The notes: generated by a model not told the origin, from the sequence alone. Shown: positions 46,735 to 60,000, counted from the first letter of the stretch. The stretch is DNA of 64,000 nt from Eonycteris spelaea (GCA_003508835.1 PUFA01000143.1:4427501-4491500), one strand, 5' to 3'. Numbers and translations are program-made.

Positions 46735-46850
46735 TTAAAAGCACTGAAAATAAACTTGATCCTTTTCTGACTCTGCTGAGGTCTGCTGCTGATACTGCTT
46801 TCCCCAGAATTTTGCCTCTTTGATGAGATCATTTAAATACTGATTATCAA
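46735..46850 (-). CDS. weak candidate terminal exon, unknown gene
   Basis: On the minus strand CTACTACTTATCTTAG could be an acceptor. It is followed by a frame containing NQYLNDLIKEAKFWGKQYQQ and ending VYFQCF before TAA (46735-46737). The peptide is K/E/Q-rich and helix-like, which is unusual for chance sequence, but the piece is only 37 residues and no upstream exon is identified. Confidence 0.22.
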
Positions 46851-47344
46851 CTAAGATAAGTAGTAGAATGATCACAAGTAAAAAATGCCTAAGAGCTCCT
46901 CAGGACTATGGAATTTAACTTGTTTCTAATTTCTTCTGGACTTTATGAACTGTAAAAGGACACATTTATTGGTATTTTAGAAATGATTTCTAACTCATGC
47001 CCTGTGTCTACATTCTTTTAAGGAAGCTAGGTAGAATGCACAGAGACTTATATAGTGTGATTTCCACACCAACCTCCTGAAGGTGAGCAGTCCACACTCT
47101 GCTCCACCCTGCTCAGGATCAGCCATGCACATAGTCAACACTCAACCCTCTAGGATAAAAGCCCAAGTCAGCTAGAAAGTACAGTGACAATGAAAAGAAT
47201 GTATCCATTTCTTTTGATTTATATAATATAAAATGTCTTCAGCCTTTTAAAAAAATATTTACTCAAACCTAAGAGGATATTGACTTAAAATGATGACCTA
47301 AAATTCAGCTTGTTTTCCTTTCTTTCTTTAGCATCTTTCTGTTA
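46851..47344. other. no recognisable gene
   Basis: Nothing recognised. Confidence 0.5.
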
Positions 47345-47940
47345 CTCAGATATGTATTTATTTAACAAATACTTATTGTGCACAGAATATATGCCAGGCT
47401 CTGTGCTATGCATTAGGGACTTGGAAGTGGACAAAACCATATAGTGGTTAGGTATAAAGGTCTGGTGAGAGGGTGTGGGGGTGGTAGGTAGAGCTGCAAG
47501 CAAGAGCCAGGTTAAACAACAGAAGAGTGAGAAGGGAGTGGACCTGTGGAGAACTGTACTTGACTACCCCAAGGCTATGGGGTCAGGAGCGGATGAAGGA
47601 TGGTTAGAGTGTGGATGACACCTGGGAGTTCATTGCAGGGTGGGGACATGAAAACCTGGGCTAGGTGTGTGGTCTTTTCTCAGAGGTCCATTCATGAAGT
47701 TTGGTAATGGATCAGATGTGGTAGGTGAGGGCAGAGAGGCACCAAGTTCTCTCCAGCTCTGGTTTTTGATGTCAGGGAATCCTGGGAGTAGATGTCAGGA
47801 AATTCTGTGAAAGGGGGGATGAAGAGGGAAATATGGCAAGTCTGAGGTGCATGTGGGACAGCTAAGTGTCCAATAAACAGTTGTATACATTGTCCTGGAT
47901 CTCAGCATTCAGATGCAAGTTATGGTTTTACATTTGGGAG
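47345..47940. repeat. old interspersed repeat, family unresolved
   Basis: Opens with 'tttaacaaatacttattgtg', 'atgccaggctctgtgctatg' and continues with a G-rich plus strand ending 'ctgaggtgcatgtgggacagc', 'ctcagcattcagatgc'. Looks like an old LINE-2- or MER-type element; I cannot name it. Confidence 0.5.
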
Positions 47941-48431
47941 TTCTCAATTTGTGGATTGTAAAAAAAAACCATGAGCAGGTAAGATTGTTTAAGTGGGGAG
48001 TAAAGTTTTTGTTTTTAATTAAAGGCTTATTCATACATTTGCAATGGTGAGAAGTGCAAAAGCTGACTATCTCTCTCCACACTTTGTGACCAGGGCTGCC
48101 AGTCCTTCATGTTGTGCTTGTCCCGCCACCAATACATTTGGTACTTTTTTTGCTGCTAAGATCTCTAATGAAGAAAAAATAAGAAACCACATTTTTGTCC
48201 TGTTCTTAAAGTTTAACGTTGTATAAACTCTGTCCATTTCAAGTCCTTAGCCTCCCTTTCAAGAGCCGTACCTTCTGCTTTCACAGGAGAAGATTAGAGA
48301 TGAAGCAACCCCTCTGTGTCAACTGAGAAACAGTAAAAACAAAACAAAACAATGTCTGGCAGCAAATAGCCAACTGGACTAAAACAAGCAAAGAAAAAAA
48401 GAGAAAGAAGATGATCTGGCCAAGTTTGGCC
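47941..48431. other. no recognisable gene
   Basis: Nothing recognised. If the exon at 48432-48614 is real this would be its 3' UTR side, but no minus-strand AATAAA was located close to the stop. Confidence 0.45.
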
Positions 48432-48614
48432 TCAGCAGCAGACCCCTCCATGAGGCAGATTTGTTTTGGAGTCCAGAGCAGGTTCCTTCTTTGAATCTGG
48501 TTCCTCAGGAAGCTTGTTTCCTGGAGCTGCTAAGCAGTCCTGGATCCAGCTGTACATTTCCAGGGTGCTTGGACCATCAGGTGGGGTGGCCTCATCAAGG
48601 AGTCTTCCTTTCAT
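48432..48614 (-). CDS. candidate terminal coding exon ending in Cys-Cys, unknown gene
   Basis: On the minus strand CTTAAC (a good branch-point match) lies 30-40 bases before TTTATCCCTTTGCAAAAGCAG, followed by an open frame of 60 residues. It begins MKGRLLDEATPPDGPSTLEM, passes YSWIQDCLAAPGNKLPEEPD and ends LPHGGVCC before TGA (48432-48434). The composition is convincing for protein, and a C-terminal CC is the motif that Rab geranylgeranyl transferase modifies, although many proteins end this way by chance. I do not recognise the gene. The opposite-strand 60-codon frame over the same bases looks less protein-like. Confidence 0.35.
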   Translation of the reverse strand: MKGRLLDEATPPDGPSTLEMYSWIQDCLAAPGNKLPEEPDSKKEPALDSKTNLPHGGVCC

Positions 48615-50335
48615 CTGCTTTTGCAAAGGGATAAACGGCTTTTGTTAAGATGTAGCGATGTGGATTTTGTTTAAAGGCGCTTTGTGTGAAATTAACTTTT
48701 GGTTTTGCTGTGAATGTTTGCCCATGTCACACGGTGTGCTCAGTTGCACAGAGGAGGGCTCTGAAGAACAAATCACAGTTACAGCCATTAAAATGAGCTA
48801 ACTTTGGGTCAAGATGTGTAAATAAATATCCAGGCCCATGGACTAGACCCAACTCTGAAATGACTGAATTACATATAAAGACTTCATTGAAGCCTTTCAA
48901 AATGAGATTGCAAAACCTTGAAGTTTGCAGAGTAGTTAAGAGAAACTGGTAAACAAATCTGAGGAATAAGCACAGTAGGCCCCTGCTTCTTCTTGCTCCT
49001 CAATCACTGGCTTCAATTTGTTCACAATCAACCAATATCCAGGATTTAGAACAAGATGTTTTGGAGAAGAATAAAAAATATCAATTCTAGTAATATTGGG
49101 GTCACAAAGCCCTTTCTCACAGAGGGAGCTAAGGAGCTATATTAATACTTATTGAAAGAATTAGAGGGAAATGCTAAACACTTGGCCTATCCTGAGGTCG
49201 AGGGAATGTCCAGTTGTGCAGTTCCACTGATCCCCAGTTGTCTGAGATTTCAGGTTTGGAATCTAGGCATGACCATCCATCGCTGATTGGCTATGGTCTT
49301 TGGTCTACATTCCCATCTAAGATGTCATTTAGCCGAGATACTTTGCTGAGAGATTCCTTCCTTACAAACCATTCTTCTACTCATCCTTAATGGTTTTATT
49401 CACCGGACAACAGGACTCAGATTCTTACACTGTTTGCATAAATCTTAGAAATTAGGAGCAAAAGTTCAAGGATTAGCAGCAGAAAGTAAAATTGAAGATT
49501 TTAAAAGTATCTTCAGTAAAGGAGCTATGCTTAGTATTATGAGTCATTTTTTATTCCTTTTGTTCCTTCAGGTTAATAATAAAATATTTATAATTATTTG
49601 TTTATTTACTAAAATGTTCTGAGGAGTTGGTCAGGGTTAAATGTCCCAGAATAACTGTTTGTTTGTTTGTTTGTTTTAAAGGTGGATGGGGTAGGAAAGA
49701 AATGCTCTATAATTGAGTCTGTAACTGGACATAAAACATATGTGATTCATCTAGGAATGTGCAGGGAACCCTAATGGGTTCTGACCCACTCCTGTGGTCT
49801 ATTTGTGAAACATAGTCCTCAGCTCACCTTCAAACTGTCTCTATGCTGCTCCAAGAGCCAAAAGGGCTCCAGCACACCCAGTGCTGTGGGGGCGCAGCTC
49901 AGCCCTTATGCACATGACCTTGAAAGATTTCAGGGGCCAGAGTAGGAGTGGAGTCAGAGCCCATTAACATCTCAGGATTACACACTTAAAAAGGCATTAG
50001 TAAGAGAGCTAAAGATTTCCTGATATATGTTTTTTAAATTAGATATGTCCATATAAAACTTTACCATTGCTTCATAAGAGTCACCCTTTCTGAAGGTTAC
50101 AACTCAGGGCTTCCTGAAACACTATTTTTTTGCAGTTCTAATTTGCTGCATGACAGATTTTGGAACGCTATGTTGGAGATAGAAATTAAATTGATATGAA
50201 GTTGAAAGAGTTTGTATTTGTATACAAAGATTGTTGAGATTCTTAGATAAAAAGCATACCTGAAAGTTTTCATATATATTTGTGATGTCATGTACATATA
50301 CATTTAACTGAAATTTAAGGATGTTACCTATCTGT
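48615..50335. other. no recognisable gene
   Basis: Contains a short (GTTT)n run near 49658-49675; otherwise anonymous. Confidence 0.5.
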
Positions 50336-50432
50336 CATTATCTATCGTCTATGTATCTGTCATTTATCTATCTATCATCTATCTTCTATCTATCTATATC
50401 TATTTGTCTATCAATAATCTGTCTATCTAATC
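50336..50432. repeat. imperfect (CTAT)n microsatellite
   Basis: CTAT/CTGT units with interruptions over about 95 bases. Confidence 0.9.
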
Positions 50433-50529
50433 TACCTCACATACACATTCAAACACATTTATGAGATATAAATTTTATATATTTAATTCAAGAAAGCAAT
50501 GTTATCAGTCATAGGTAAAAATGAGAATA

Positions 50530-51620
50530 AACAAAAGACTTTTAAAATAAACTTTTTATTCAGAAACAGTTTAAAACTTATAGAAAAGTTGCAAGGAGAG
50601 TACAAAACCCCCATTCGAACTTCTCCAATGGTCATAATAATAAACTCTATAGGAAAAGGATTTAATTCAGGATCACACTTTATATCTGTTTGTCATATCT
50701 CTTTAGTCTTTTTTGATCTGGAACAGTTTCTCTGTGTTTCCTTGACTTTCGTGACCTTATGTTTAAATGAATTTCTGGCTAATAATTTTGTAGAATATTC
50801 TTTCATGTGGGATGATCCAATGTTCCCTTACTATTAGACTCTGTTTACACATATTTTGACCAGAATATCAAAGAATTGATGTTGTGTTCTTCTCATTGTA
50901 TCTTATCAGTTGGCAAATCAATGTCTATTTTCTCATTACTTTTTACTTTAAAGTTGATTTCATAATTAAGATGCTGTATGACCACTTTCAAGTTTCCTTT
51001 GATAGTCTTTGTAATCAGTAAGTTTGGGTGTGGAGATAACTTCGGAACTTTTAAAATCTTGTTCCTCACCCATTGACGTTCTCTGCCAGAAGAATAAATG
51101 ACTGCTGAAAAGTAATTTTTAAATGTTTTCTGCATTTATTAGTTGGCATTCTACTATAAGGAAGGTCTCTCTCATGTATGTATGTACATATAACTTTTTA
51201 TTAAAGTGAAATATCATGGATTCCTGTTTTTAGTTAATGGGTTATAATTCATTGCAATCACTACTTCTTTTGATATTCAAATTGTCCTGCGTTTGGTCAC
51301 TGAAAGCTCTGTCAATACAATTTCTGTGTTTTTGATATACCGCCATTATTCCTTGGTATGTTTTATTTTCTGCCATAACAAGATGTTTTGGCTCATCTCG
51401 TACTTTTCCTGCCTCTGCCCTGAATCAGCCATTTCCCCAAAAAGCCCTGGTTTCTTTTAGTATTGAAGAATTATATTTGGAAGCCAAGATCCAGAATATG
51501 GAGTGTATTGCTAGTCTGTTTTTTGGACTGTGTTAGGAAATATATGTTATATATCTATATCTTACACACAACTCACAGCTATACATGTATACACATTAAG
51601 ATGTATATAGTTTTTTTACA
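50530..51620 (-). mobile_element. L1MC-like 3' UTR, antisense
   Basis: Plus-strand landmarks in the order expected for a long old L1 3' UTR: 'aaaacttatagaaaagttgcaa', 'gtcatatctctttagtc', 'tgttgtgttcttctcattg', 'ggcattctactataag', 'atgggttataattcattgc', 'aacaagatgttttggctc'. No coding sequence. Confidence 0.82.
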
Positions 51621-53277
51621 TTTATAAACTTATATTTAAAACCTTGAGTTTACACTAACATCTCTATTTCAGGCCAATGCATTCATTCTAATCTTTCCTT
51701 TTTGTATTTGTCAGTACTTGTCTGATGGTAGAAAACCTGACTCCCTTATCTTTAGCATATTTAATTCAATCCTCCTCTTTGTAGCTAAACTCTCCACTCT
51801 GCTGAGCAACCATCTGCTCAGTCACCCTCATGATCAACCCAGAACTCTATGGGATGTCTCATACCCATGTTCCCTAATTTCTGTGTTTGTTATTGTTATT
51901 GTTTTGTTTTGTTTTGTTTTTAATGTGGGAACTACATACTACAAGAAACAGAAAAGATATCAACAGAAAAATAAAATATTTTTCAGCATTTAAAAAATTT
52001 AAAAAGATAGAGTAAAAATGTCAGTAATAGCATACTAAGTAAGAGAAGATAAATCTGAAAGTAAAAAAAGTATTTGGATTTCTCTATCAAAAATGTGTAA
52101 TACATATACTCCCTATAGAATTCAGTGGTTAATTATCCACATGGGTGATTCTCAGGTCTCCTTTCATGCTCTGCATGAAAGTTTGAAAAGTGCTACTTAT
52201 GCTCTATTACTAACAGTTTCATTAGCAAACTCAGATTAATGATAGTTCTCCTAAATCTATGGATTCTTTTGAATCCATAAGGTTTGACTGATGGTTACTG
52301 AACCCATTAGGATCTGGTAGCAATTAAAATAGTATTTATTTACTGAGTTAAATAAATTTGCTATGTTGTGTTTGCTTTGATTCTTTTGTTCTCATTCATT
52401 AACTTGTAAAACATAATTCCACTGTGTTTTGAAGACAGTCACAGATGTCTAAATTGGGGTTGCTATGTTGTCAGGAATTTCAGATCCTTCTTGGGAGCCT
52501 TCCCTGTACTGTACCCTGGTAGGAATTGGTACTTAAATGGCTACCTGGAAAGATAACACACAGGATACTCTTTTTAAATATAAAGGAAACTTAAAGTAAT
52601 GTCTAACACATTCTAATGTCCCCTGAGAAGAAGAAGGGAAGACAGATGAATGGAGTGCAGTATCTGGTATACCTTTCATGCAATCCTACTAAAGAGCTCC
52701 AGTGGTCACAGATCCTCTCCAAGTTGCCCCTAGCACAGCCTTGCCTGTTCTAATTTTCCAAGGAAGACTGTCCTGAGCCCAGTCTTTTATATCAGAATGT
52801 AGGCAGGATTAAATACTAACAGCAGAGGCCCCCAAGTGAGAATCAAATGAATGACTGTCTTGCCCCTTTACAATTAAGAGACCTTCAAAAGAAGGCCTGA
52901 AATTAATAGATAATGGCTTTGGGGTTGTTGGGCCTGCTTGAGCTGTCTGGCCATTTGGTAGCCATATTTAGAGGCCTCCTAAGCCAAGCTCCTGCAGTCC
53001 AGGTGCTAGCCTGCTGGAGAACTGGTGAGCTGCTGGGAATACATATATGTTCAGGGGCATCAGGAGACGTATAGCCTTGTTACAATTCTTGACACTTGGC
53101 TGACGTCTCTGTCATCAGGTGAAGACTGGTAAATTACCAAGAGCAGAGCATACTTCTTGTGGGTCCTGGCTCTGGGGACTCTCTTGTGACAAGGGGTGAG
53201 GGAACAGATGCCCTAGGATTTTTTGACCCATGTGAAGTAGGGTCTTTTAAAGGTCACTTCGCATTCATTGAGATGCA
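51621..53277. other. no recognisable gene
   Basis: Anonymous, with a (TTTTG)n run near 51900-51920. Open frames are short. Confidence 0.5.
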
Positions 53278-53775
53278 TTTATTTATTTATTTATTTATTT
53301 ATTTATTAAAAATTATTGGGGTGGCATTGGTTAATAAAATCAAATTGACAATTGGTTAATAAAATCAATTGACAATTCAATAATGTCATATGCATATTGC
53401 ATTGTATGTTCACCACCCAAAGTTAAATTTCCTTCTGTCATGGAAATAACCAGTGTCCTTTATACATGATTGGATAAAGAAGATGTGATATGTATGTTCA
53501 ATGGAATATTACTCAGCCATAAGAAAAAAATGGAATATTGTCATTTGTGACAACATGGATGAATCTTGAGGTTATAATGTTAAGTGAAATAAGTTAGACA
53601 GAAAAAGTTGAAACCATATGATTTCACTCACATGTGGGATAGAAAATTAAAAACAAAAAAACAAACATGACAAACAAACAGAGACTCATGGACATGTGCA
53701 GTAGATTAGGGATTACCAGAGGTTTGGGGGAAGGGTGGAGTAGAAAGTTTTCAGCATCATTTAAAGAGAGACTGG
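53278..53775 (-). mobile_element. L1 3' end with 5' inversion (twin priming), minus strand
   Basis: 53278-53447 is the terminal 3' UTR on the minus strand ('attggggtggcattggttaa' read from the plus side), ending in a (TTTA)n tail at 53278-53307. 53460-53775 is the immediately preceding L1 segment but in the opposite orientation ('tggataaagaagatgtg', 'gacaacatggatg'). The two parts abut in L1 coordinates, which is the signature of twin-primed 5' inversion. A 25-bp tandem duplication lies at about 53327-53376. Confidence 0.83.
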
Positions 53776-53779
53776 ACTT

Positions 53780-54090
53780 ACAGTGCTGGCCAATGGAAAT
53801 ATAATGTGAGCCACACATATAATTTTAAATTTTCTGGTAGCTGTGTTAAAGACAGTAGTAAGGTGAAATTAATTTTAATGATGTATTTTATTTATCCCAA
53901 CATATCCAGAATGTTAACCATCAATATGTAATCAATATAAAATTATTAAGGAGATACTTTACATTCTTTTTTCTCATGCATGTCTTTGAAATCTGGTATG
54001 CGTTATCCATCCACAGCATGTCCTGGTTCACACCAGCAACATTTCAAGTGTGTGCTAACCATGTGGGCAGTATACAGGTCCTGAGAGTCA
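53780..54090. mobile_element. old hAT-like repeat fragment
   Basis: Starts CAGTGCTGGCCAATGGAAATATAATGTGAGCCACA-like and includes 'aattttaaattttctggtag', 'atgtaatcaatataaaatta'. The CAGTGCTG start is typical of a non-autonomous hAT, but the far inverted terminus is not intact. Confidence 0.5.
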
Positions 54091-54566
54091 GCTGAATTCT
54101 TTACATTTTGGAATCAGACTGAAAACCAGGAGACAGCCTTCCAGAGCTTGTGTATGTCTAAAACATGAGACCAAACCATGGACATACTGAAAGAAACCGG
54201 GAAACTTTTTCTGTCATCAAGAAATATTATTTGTCAGTCAATGAAATAGTCAAAGCAAGATACTAGAACACCTTCCTTGTGTGGCACTCCTCTAGGCCCT
54301 GTGTGAGTATATGTGCATGTGTGGGGGAGGTGTAGTAATAAAATATGGACTTTGATAAAAATTTTTAGATTGAACTAAAATGTGGTTTAGTTTATAAACT
54401 GTGCCTACCTTTAAAAATTATTTTAGTAAAAATACTACACAGTGTGATGAATAACTTTTAAACCTGTGAAGAAATCCTGGAAAGTAATGGATAACTTCGT
54501 ATTATTTTTCTTATATTTTTGTTATATTATGTAAATTTCAAAAAAAAAAAAAAAAAACCTTGACAC
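54091..54566. other. no recognisable gene; A-tract at 54540-54557
   Basis: An 18-A run directly precedes the next LTR. It may be the tail of an unseen retroposed fragment. Confidence 0.45.
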
Positions 54567-54757
54567 TGTTGTGACAGACAAAATGTACTAGATAATTGTG
54601 GAGGTGATTGCAGTGGAAGAAGGTTTATTTGTGAAGGATACCTCAAAGAAAAGGAAGGGAGTCTGGAATTTTATAAAGGCATATGAACAATGAATAGAGT
54701 CAAAATCTGATAACCTGATATGCTGTAGTTTTATATTGAAAAACAAAATTTCCTACA
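54567..54757 (-). mobile_element. short LTR, 3' copy of an antisense ERV
   Basis: Plus-strand ends TGTTGTGACAG and CCTACA, i.e. minus-strand TGTAGG...CACAACA. The minus-strand sequence just upstream is AATCAGAAGGGGAGGAC, a good polypurine tract (54758-54774). About 190 bp; part of it resembles 61985-62110 ('caccttaaagaaaa' against 'tacctcaaagaaaa'). Confidence 0.68.
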
Positions 54758-57035
54758 GTCCTCCCCTTCTGATTAAAGATAATATCATTGGAAGATTATT
54801 CTTGATCACAAAAAAGGTTGATTTCATTAGTTTTGGCCTGTTTATTTAGATAAATGCTGCAAAAATATTAATTTATTACATAGGCTTTATAAGATTGCTG
54901 TGCTAAAAGTTTTCATTAAGAATCCCAGATTGAATTTCTAAAAACCTCTTGAAGCTAGGAAGCCAAGACAAAAAATCACTGCCAGATTTCACTCACAATA
55001 TCCAGACATTTGGATCAATTCTCTTCTCAAGGTCTCCCAAAATATTTTAAGGTTCCTTGGTCTGTCAGATGATCATCCTTGCTCACCTGTAAGGCTGGGA
55101 ACCTGTAAACTAGATACCACATTGAATTTTCTGGGAGATTTTTGTAAGCATTGGCTCTATAAAGTCAATCTTAGTCTTTAAAATGTCTGGTTGTATCTGA
55201 CTAAATAATGATATACTCAAATACAGCATTTCAGGCAGGGTTTGGTTATACAACCAGTTTCCAATTATGCCCTATTACAAGAAGGACAGATTCTTATCAA
55301 ACCTAGATAAACAATTATATTGCCATGAAAAATAAAAATAATAAGACTTTCTGAATTCTGGAGGGCTCTGGCAGGAAGAAAAGGTGTTACTTGCAAATGT
55401 TTCATTTCAGCTTACAAATGTAGAGCCTATAAGTTGTGATTTATAGATAACTTAGGAGGAAAGCAAAAGAACTTCTCTTATATATTAAGAAAATAGACGT
55501 TAAAATATGAACAACATTCCAAGCAAAAAATCATAATTAGTTAATTTATTCCTACATAATTGATTCTTGTTCTGTTGGATCTTGAATTTGCGACCTCGTT
55601 AACTCAAATACTTCTTGACTAGAGTTCTAGAAATCCTGACTCAGTTCAAAGATATGGTTTAAGCAGCAACATCAGATACCTACACATAAAGTGCCTAGTG
55701 TAGTCTTTTCCATGGGCCTCTCAGACAGTCCTTTATTGAAGGTGAAGCACTCTGACCTGTAGTTCTTTGCAAAGCTTTCAGGCAAGCATTAGAGTAAAAA
55801 AATAAACTATCTGTAGATGATAAAAGACTTAAAATGGTAGTGATTAACTTATGACTGATATTTTCAAAAATGAGAGGTCTAACGAGAATTCATAACAAGA
55901 ATAATGTAACTGACATATATTGTACACAAATCAAGATAAAGTAAATCCAGAAAACCCTAATGAAATAACCTATAAACATGATTAACCCTTTCTTTAAAGA
56001 ATGGTTATCTCATTTAATTTATGAGGATGGATAAACATGATTTTTGTAGAAAAATAACTTCAGAGATGACTTATAAAAATTCTGACATAAGATACAATAA
56101 ATATGTAGTTAAAATATATCAAGAATATATTGCGCACAAGTAAGGAGAGTGTGGAAGGCTAACGTGGGTCCTGGATATGTGGACATCAATAAAACCTCAC
56201 AGGTAAGTGATGTGAATACCCATTTGAAAACCACTGGCCAAGAAGATAGCAGGTTCAAATTAAAGAAGTAAAGTCATGACCAAATTGACATTTTAAAAAT
56301 ACCTGAAATTATGACTGATAACTCTAACCTATTTCTGTATATCAGCAAAGCAGCATCAGGACTCTGAAGAGGAATATGTGGACAGCAAGGGCACTGACAA
56401 ATCTCTAAGGATTTCCTGTAGAGCATATAATTTATTTCTACGAGCAGGCATATTCCTAATGGTGCAGTTTAACAAAGTAGTAAACATGACAACATTCATT
56501 AACAAACTCAAATATATACAGCCTCTCTGTACATATGAGTAAGAGAAAAAAAGTATATAAACTAAAAATTATGTTTAGTAATTAATGTTTCAATATTCTC
56601 TTAGAAATGACCTAGATATCTAATAAATATTCATTAATTAATTTAGTATCAGTCCAAGTTTTAAATTACCCAAAGATTTTGGAAACTATCTTCAAGCTAA
56701 TATGAGATTTTGGAAACTATCTTCAAGCTAATATGCTACAAAATATACAAAATATAATTACTATTGAAATAAAGTTTGTCAAATAATGATTCAGTTAGTT
56801 AAACACAAATTACATTTTTCATTATCTTAAATATTCAGTAGAAATCATTCTAACTTGTTTTATAGGTAAACCTGTGTAGTTAGGAAGAACATATCCCAGT
56901 AGAATAATAATACAAGCTTGTACTTAGTGCCAAAGACAGTTTTATTAAATAATGTTAAACTAGTCTTATTTGCCAAAGATTACCTAAATTATGTAAACTC
57001 GAATTAGTAAAACATTTAATTTATATGCGAACATA
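54758..57035 (-). mobile_element. ERV interior, strongly decayed, related to 22943-28081
   Basis: Shares diverged blocks with the older ERV interior, in the same orientation and order: 'attatattgccatgaaaa', 'tttctgaattctggagggc', 'agtaattaatgtttcaa'. No protein motif is readable. No 5' LTR is seen before the next L1. A 31-bp tandem duplication lies at 56674-56735. Confidence 0.6.
56674..56735. repeat. 31-bp tandem duplication, two exact copies
   Basis: The unit starts AGATTTTGGAAACTATCTTC and ends GCTAATATG; the two copies are identical. Confidence 0.96.
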
Positions 57036-57039
57036 TTTT

Positions 57040-60000
57040 TTAAGTTTTTACTTTTTAAATTTTATTTTTTATTTTTCAATTAGAGTTGACATTCGATATT
57101 ATATCAGTTTCAGGTGTGTAGCATAATGGTTAGAAATTCGTATAATACATGAAGTGATCCCCAAATAAGTCTTGCACTCACCTGACCATATATAGTTATT
57201 CTAATATTATTGACTATATTCCCTATGCTGTGACTATTTTGTAAGTTCCAGTTTGTACTTTTTTAATCCCTTCACCTTGTTTACCCAGTCCCCAAACATC
57301 CTCTCATCTGGCAATCATCAGTTTGTTCTCTGTATTTATAAATTTGTTTATTTTGTTTTTAGATTCCCCATATGAGTAAAATCATGATATTTATCTTTCT
57401 CTGTCTGCCTTGTTTCACTTAGCATAATAACCTCTAGGTCCATCCATGTGTAACAAATGGTATGATTTTATTCTTTTTATAGCCAAGTAACTTTCCATTG
57501 TATATATGTACTGCATCTTTATCCATTCATCTTTTGGTTAAAGCATTTAATTCATTTACATTTAAAGTAATTATTGATAGGTATGTAGATTTTGCCATTT
57601 TATTGTTTTCTCTGTTCCTTTCTTATTCTCTCGTTCTCTTCTCTTCTATGTTAATGACTTTCTGTAGTGTTGTGTTTAGATTCCTTTTTTTTCTTTCTTG
57701 TATATCTCTTGTAGATTTTTTTAGTTTGTAGTTATGCTGTGCTTCGTATATATTTATAGCAGTTTATTTTAAATTGATGCTCACTTAAGTTTGAACACAT
57801 TTTAGAATCATCACCATTTTTTTTCTCACTCTCTCCATATTTACGTGTTAGTCATTATTTTGTACCTCCATTGTATATGTGTTTGTGTGTATCTCTTAAC
57901 TTACTGCTGTAATCACACATGATCTTCCTACTTTGCCTTCTAACTTTTGTACTAGCTTTAGTGTTGGCTGATCCACTGCTTTTATTATGTTTTTCTTTGT
58001 CAGTGAGAATTTTTTTCTTTGCAATATTTTCTTACCTATATTTTTGGTTTTTCTTCTTTTTCTTAAAAAAGACTCTTTAACATTTTTTTGTAATATTAGT
58101 TTGGTGATGAAGTACTTTAGATTTTTCATGTTTTGAAAGTTCTTTATCTCTCTTTCAAGTTTAAATGATAGCCTTGTTGGGTAGAATAATCTTGGTTGTA
58201 GGTCTTTGCTTGTCAGCACTTTGAATATTTTCTGCCAATCCGTTCTGGCCTGTAAAGTTTCTTTTGAGAATTCAGCTGACAGTCTTATGGGAGCTTTCTT
58301 GTAGCTAAGTAACTGCTTTTCTCTTGCTGCTTTTAAGATTTCCTATCTTTAAACTTTGCCATTTTGATTATGATGTGGATCTCTTTGGGTTCATCTTATC
58401 TAGGACTCTGTGCTTCCTGAACTTGCTAATTTATTTCCTTCATCAGGTTAGGCAAGTTTTGAGTCATTATTTCTTCAAATAGGTTTTCAATTCCTTGCTC
58501 TCTCTCTTCTTCTGGTACCCCTATGAATGGTGGTATGTTTGATGTTGTCCCAGAGTCTCCTTAAACTGTTCCCATTTTTTAAAATTCTTTTTTATTTTTG
58601 TTGTTCTGATTTAGGTGTTTTCTACTAGCTTGACTTCCAAAACTCTGATCTGATCCTCTGCATCCTCTAATCTCCTATTGATTCCCTCCAATGTATTCTT
58701 CATTTCAGTTATTGTAGATTTTATTTCTGTCTTTTTTAAAAAATGTTTTCTATCTCTGTTGAGTTCTCACTGAGATCATCTATTTTTCTCCTGAGTTGAT
58801 TGAGCAACTAGTGTTTTGAACTCTATGTATTGTAGATTGCTTGCCTCCATTTTGTTTAGTTCTTTTTCTGGATTTTTGTCCTGTTCTTTCATTTGGGACC
58901 TGTTTCTTTGTTTCCCTATTTTGGCTGCCTCCCCATGTTTGTTTCTATATATTAGTAGGAAGATCTGCTATGTCTACTAGTCTTGGCAGAGTGGCCTCAG
59001 GTAATAGGTATCATGTGGGGCCCAGTGGTGCAGTATGCAGTATCCTTGTTCCCCTGTACTAGGTGCTCCAGGAGTGTTTCTTGTTTGGGTCGTGTATGGT
59101 CTCCTGTTATAGTTGAGCCTTGATTGCACTTGGCACATCAGTGGGTGGGATTGATCTTCAGGCTGATTGGCTGTGAAGACTGCATGTGACCACAGTGGAC
59201 AAGCTGTCATTTGGGGCCTGACCCCATGGCGTAAAATTCACTTTTGCAGGGATATGGTGCTTTCTTAGTCCACCCTTTGGGTGTGTTGTTTATGGAGCTA
59301 TTTGAGTGGTGCTCTGGTGTCTTCTAAAGCTGATTATCAGGTGTGTTTGTTCTGGGGCCTCTCAGGAAGGGTACTGGTACAGGCCAAGGTCAGTTGCTGC
59401 CTGTGTTTGGCCCAGGGCCAGTTGATAGAAGCTATAAGGGAATCTTCAGTTGGTAGCTTCCTTTACTGGACTTAGAGACATCTGGGAGTGGTTATGATGT
59501 GAACTGAGGCTGGCTGCCACTAATGCTGAGCATGGAGGCACTTAGTAAGAGGTACAGGGCATGCCAAGGCCAGATGCTATTTGTCTAGGTTTTCTGAGCC
59601 TTTGAGAGATTTTAGGAAAGTCTGCAGAGGCTGGCGCTTGTGAGGAATAGCTACTGAAAGAAGTTCAGCCAATGCGTAAGTCTCGTGGGGCAAAGCCTTA
59701 ATCACCAGGATGGGCGAAAACAGTGTTAACTAGATTAACGGAGACTCAAATTTGGCAACTGCCTGCTCCTGAAGGTTGTGTTGGGGAAAAGGCCCTCACT
59801 CTGAAGCCCTGTTGCTTTTCAAATCACTGTCCCTTCTCTTAAACTTAAGGTGAGTATTTGTGAGCCAACGATTTTATGTTTGGGCCCTTTAAGAGGATTC
59901 CTGAGTCTATAGTAGCCCTCTGTTTCACCATGACCGAGTCCCTGCTGATTTTCACAAGCTGGTGTTGTGGAAATTCCTCTTCCTGGCACTTGTGTTCTGG

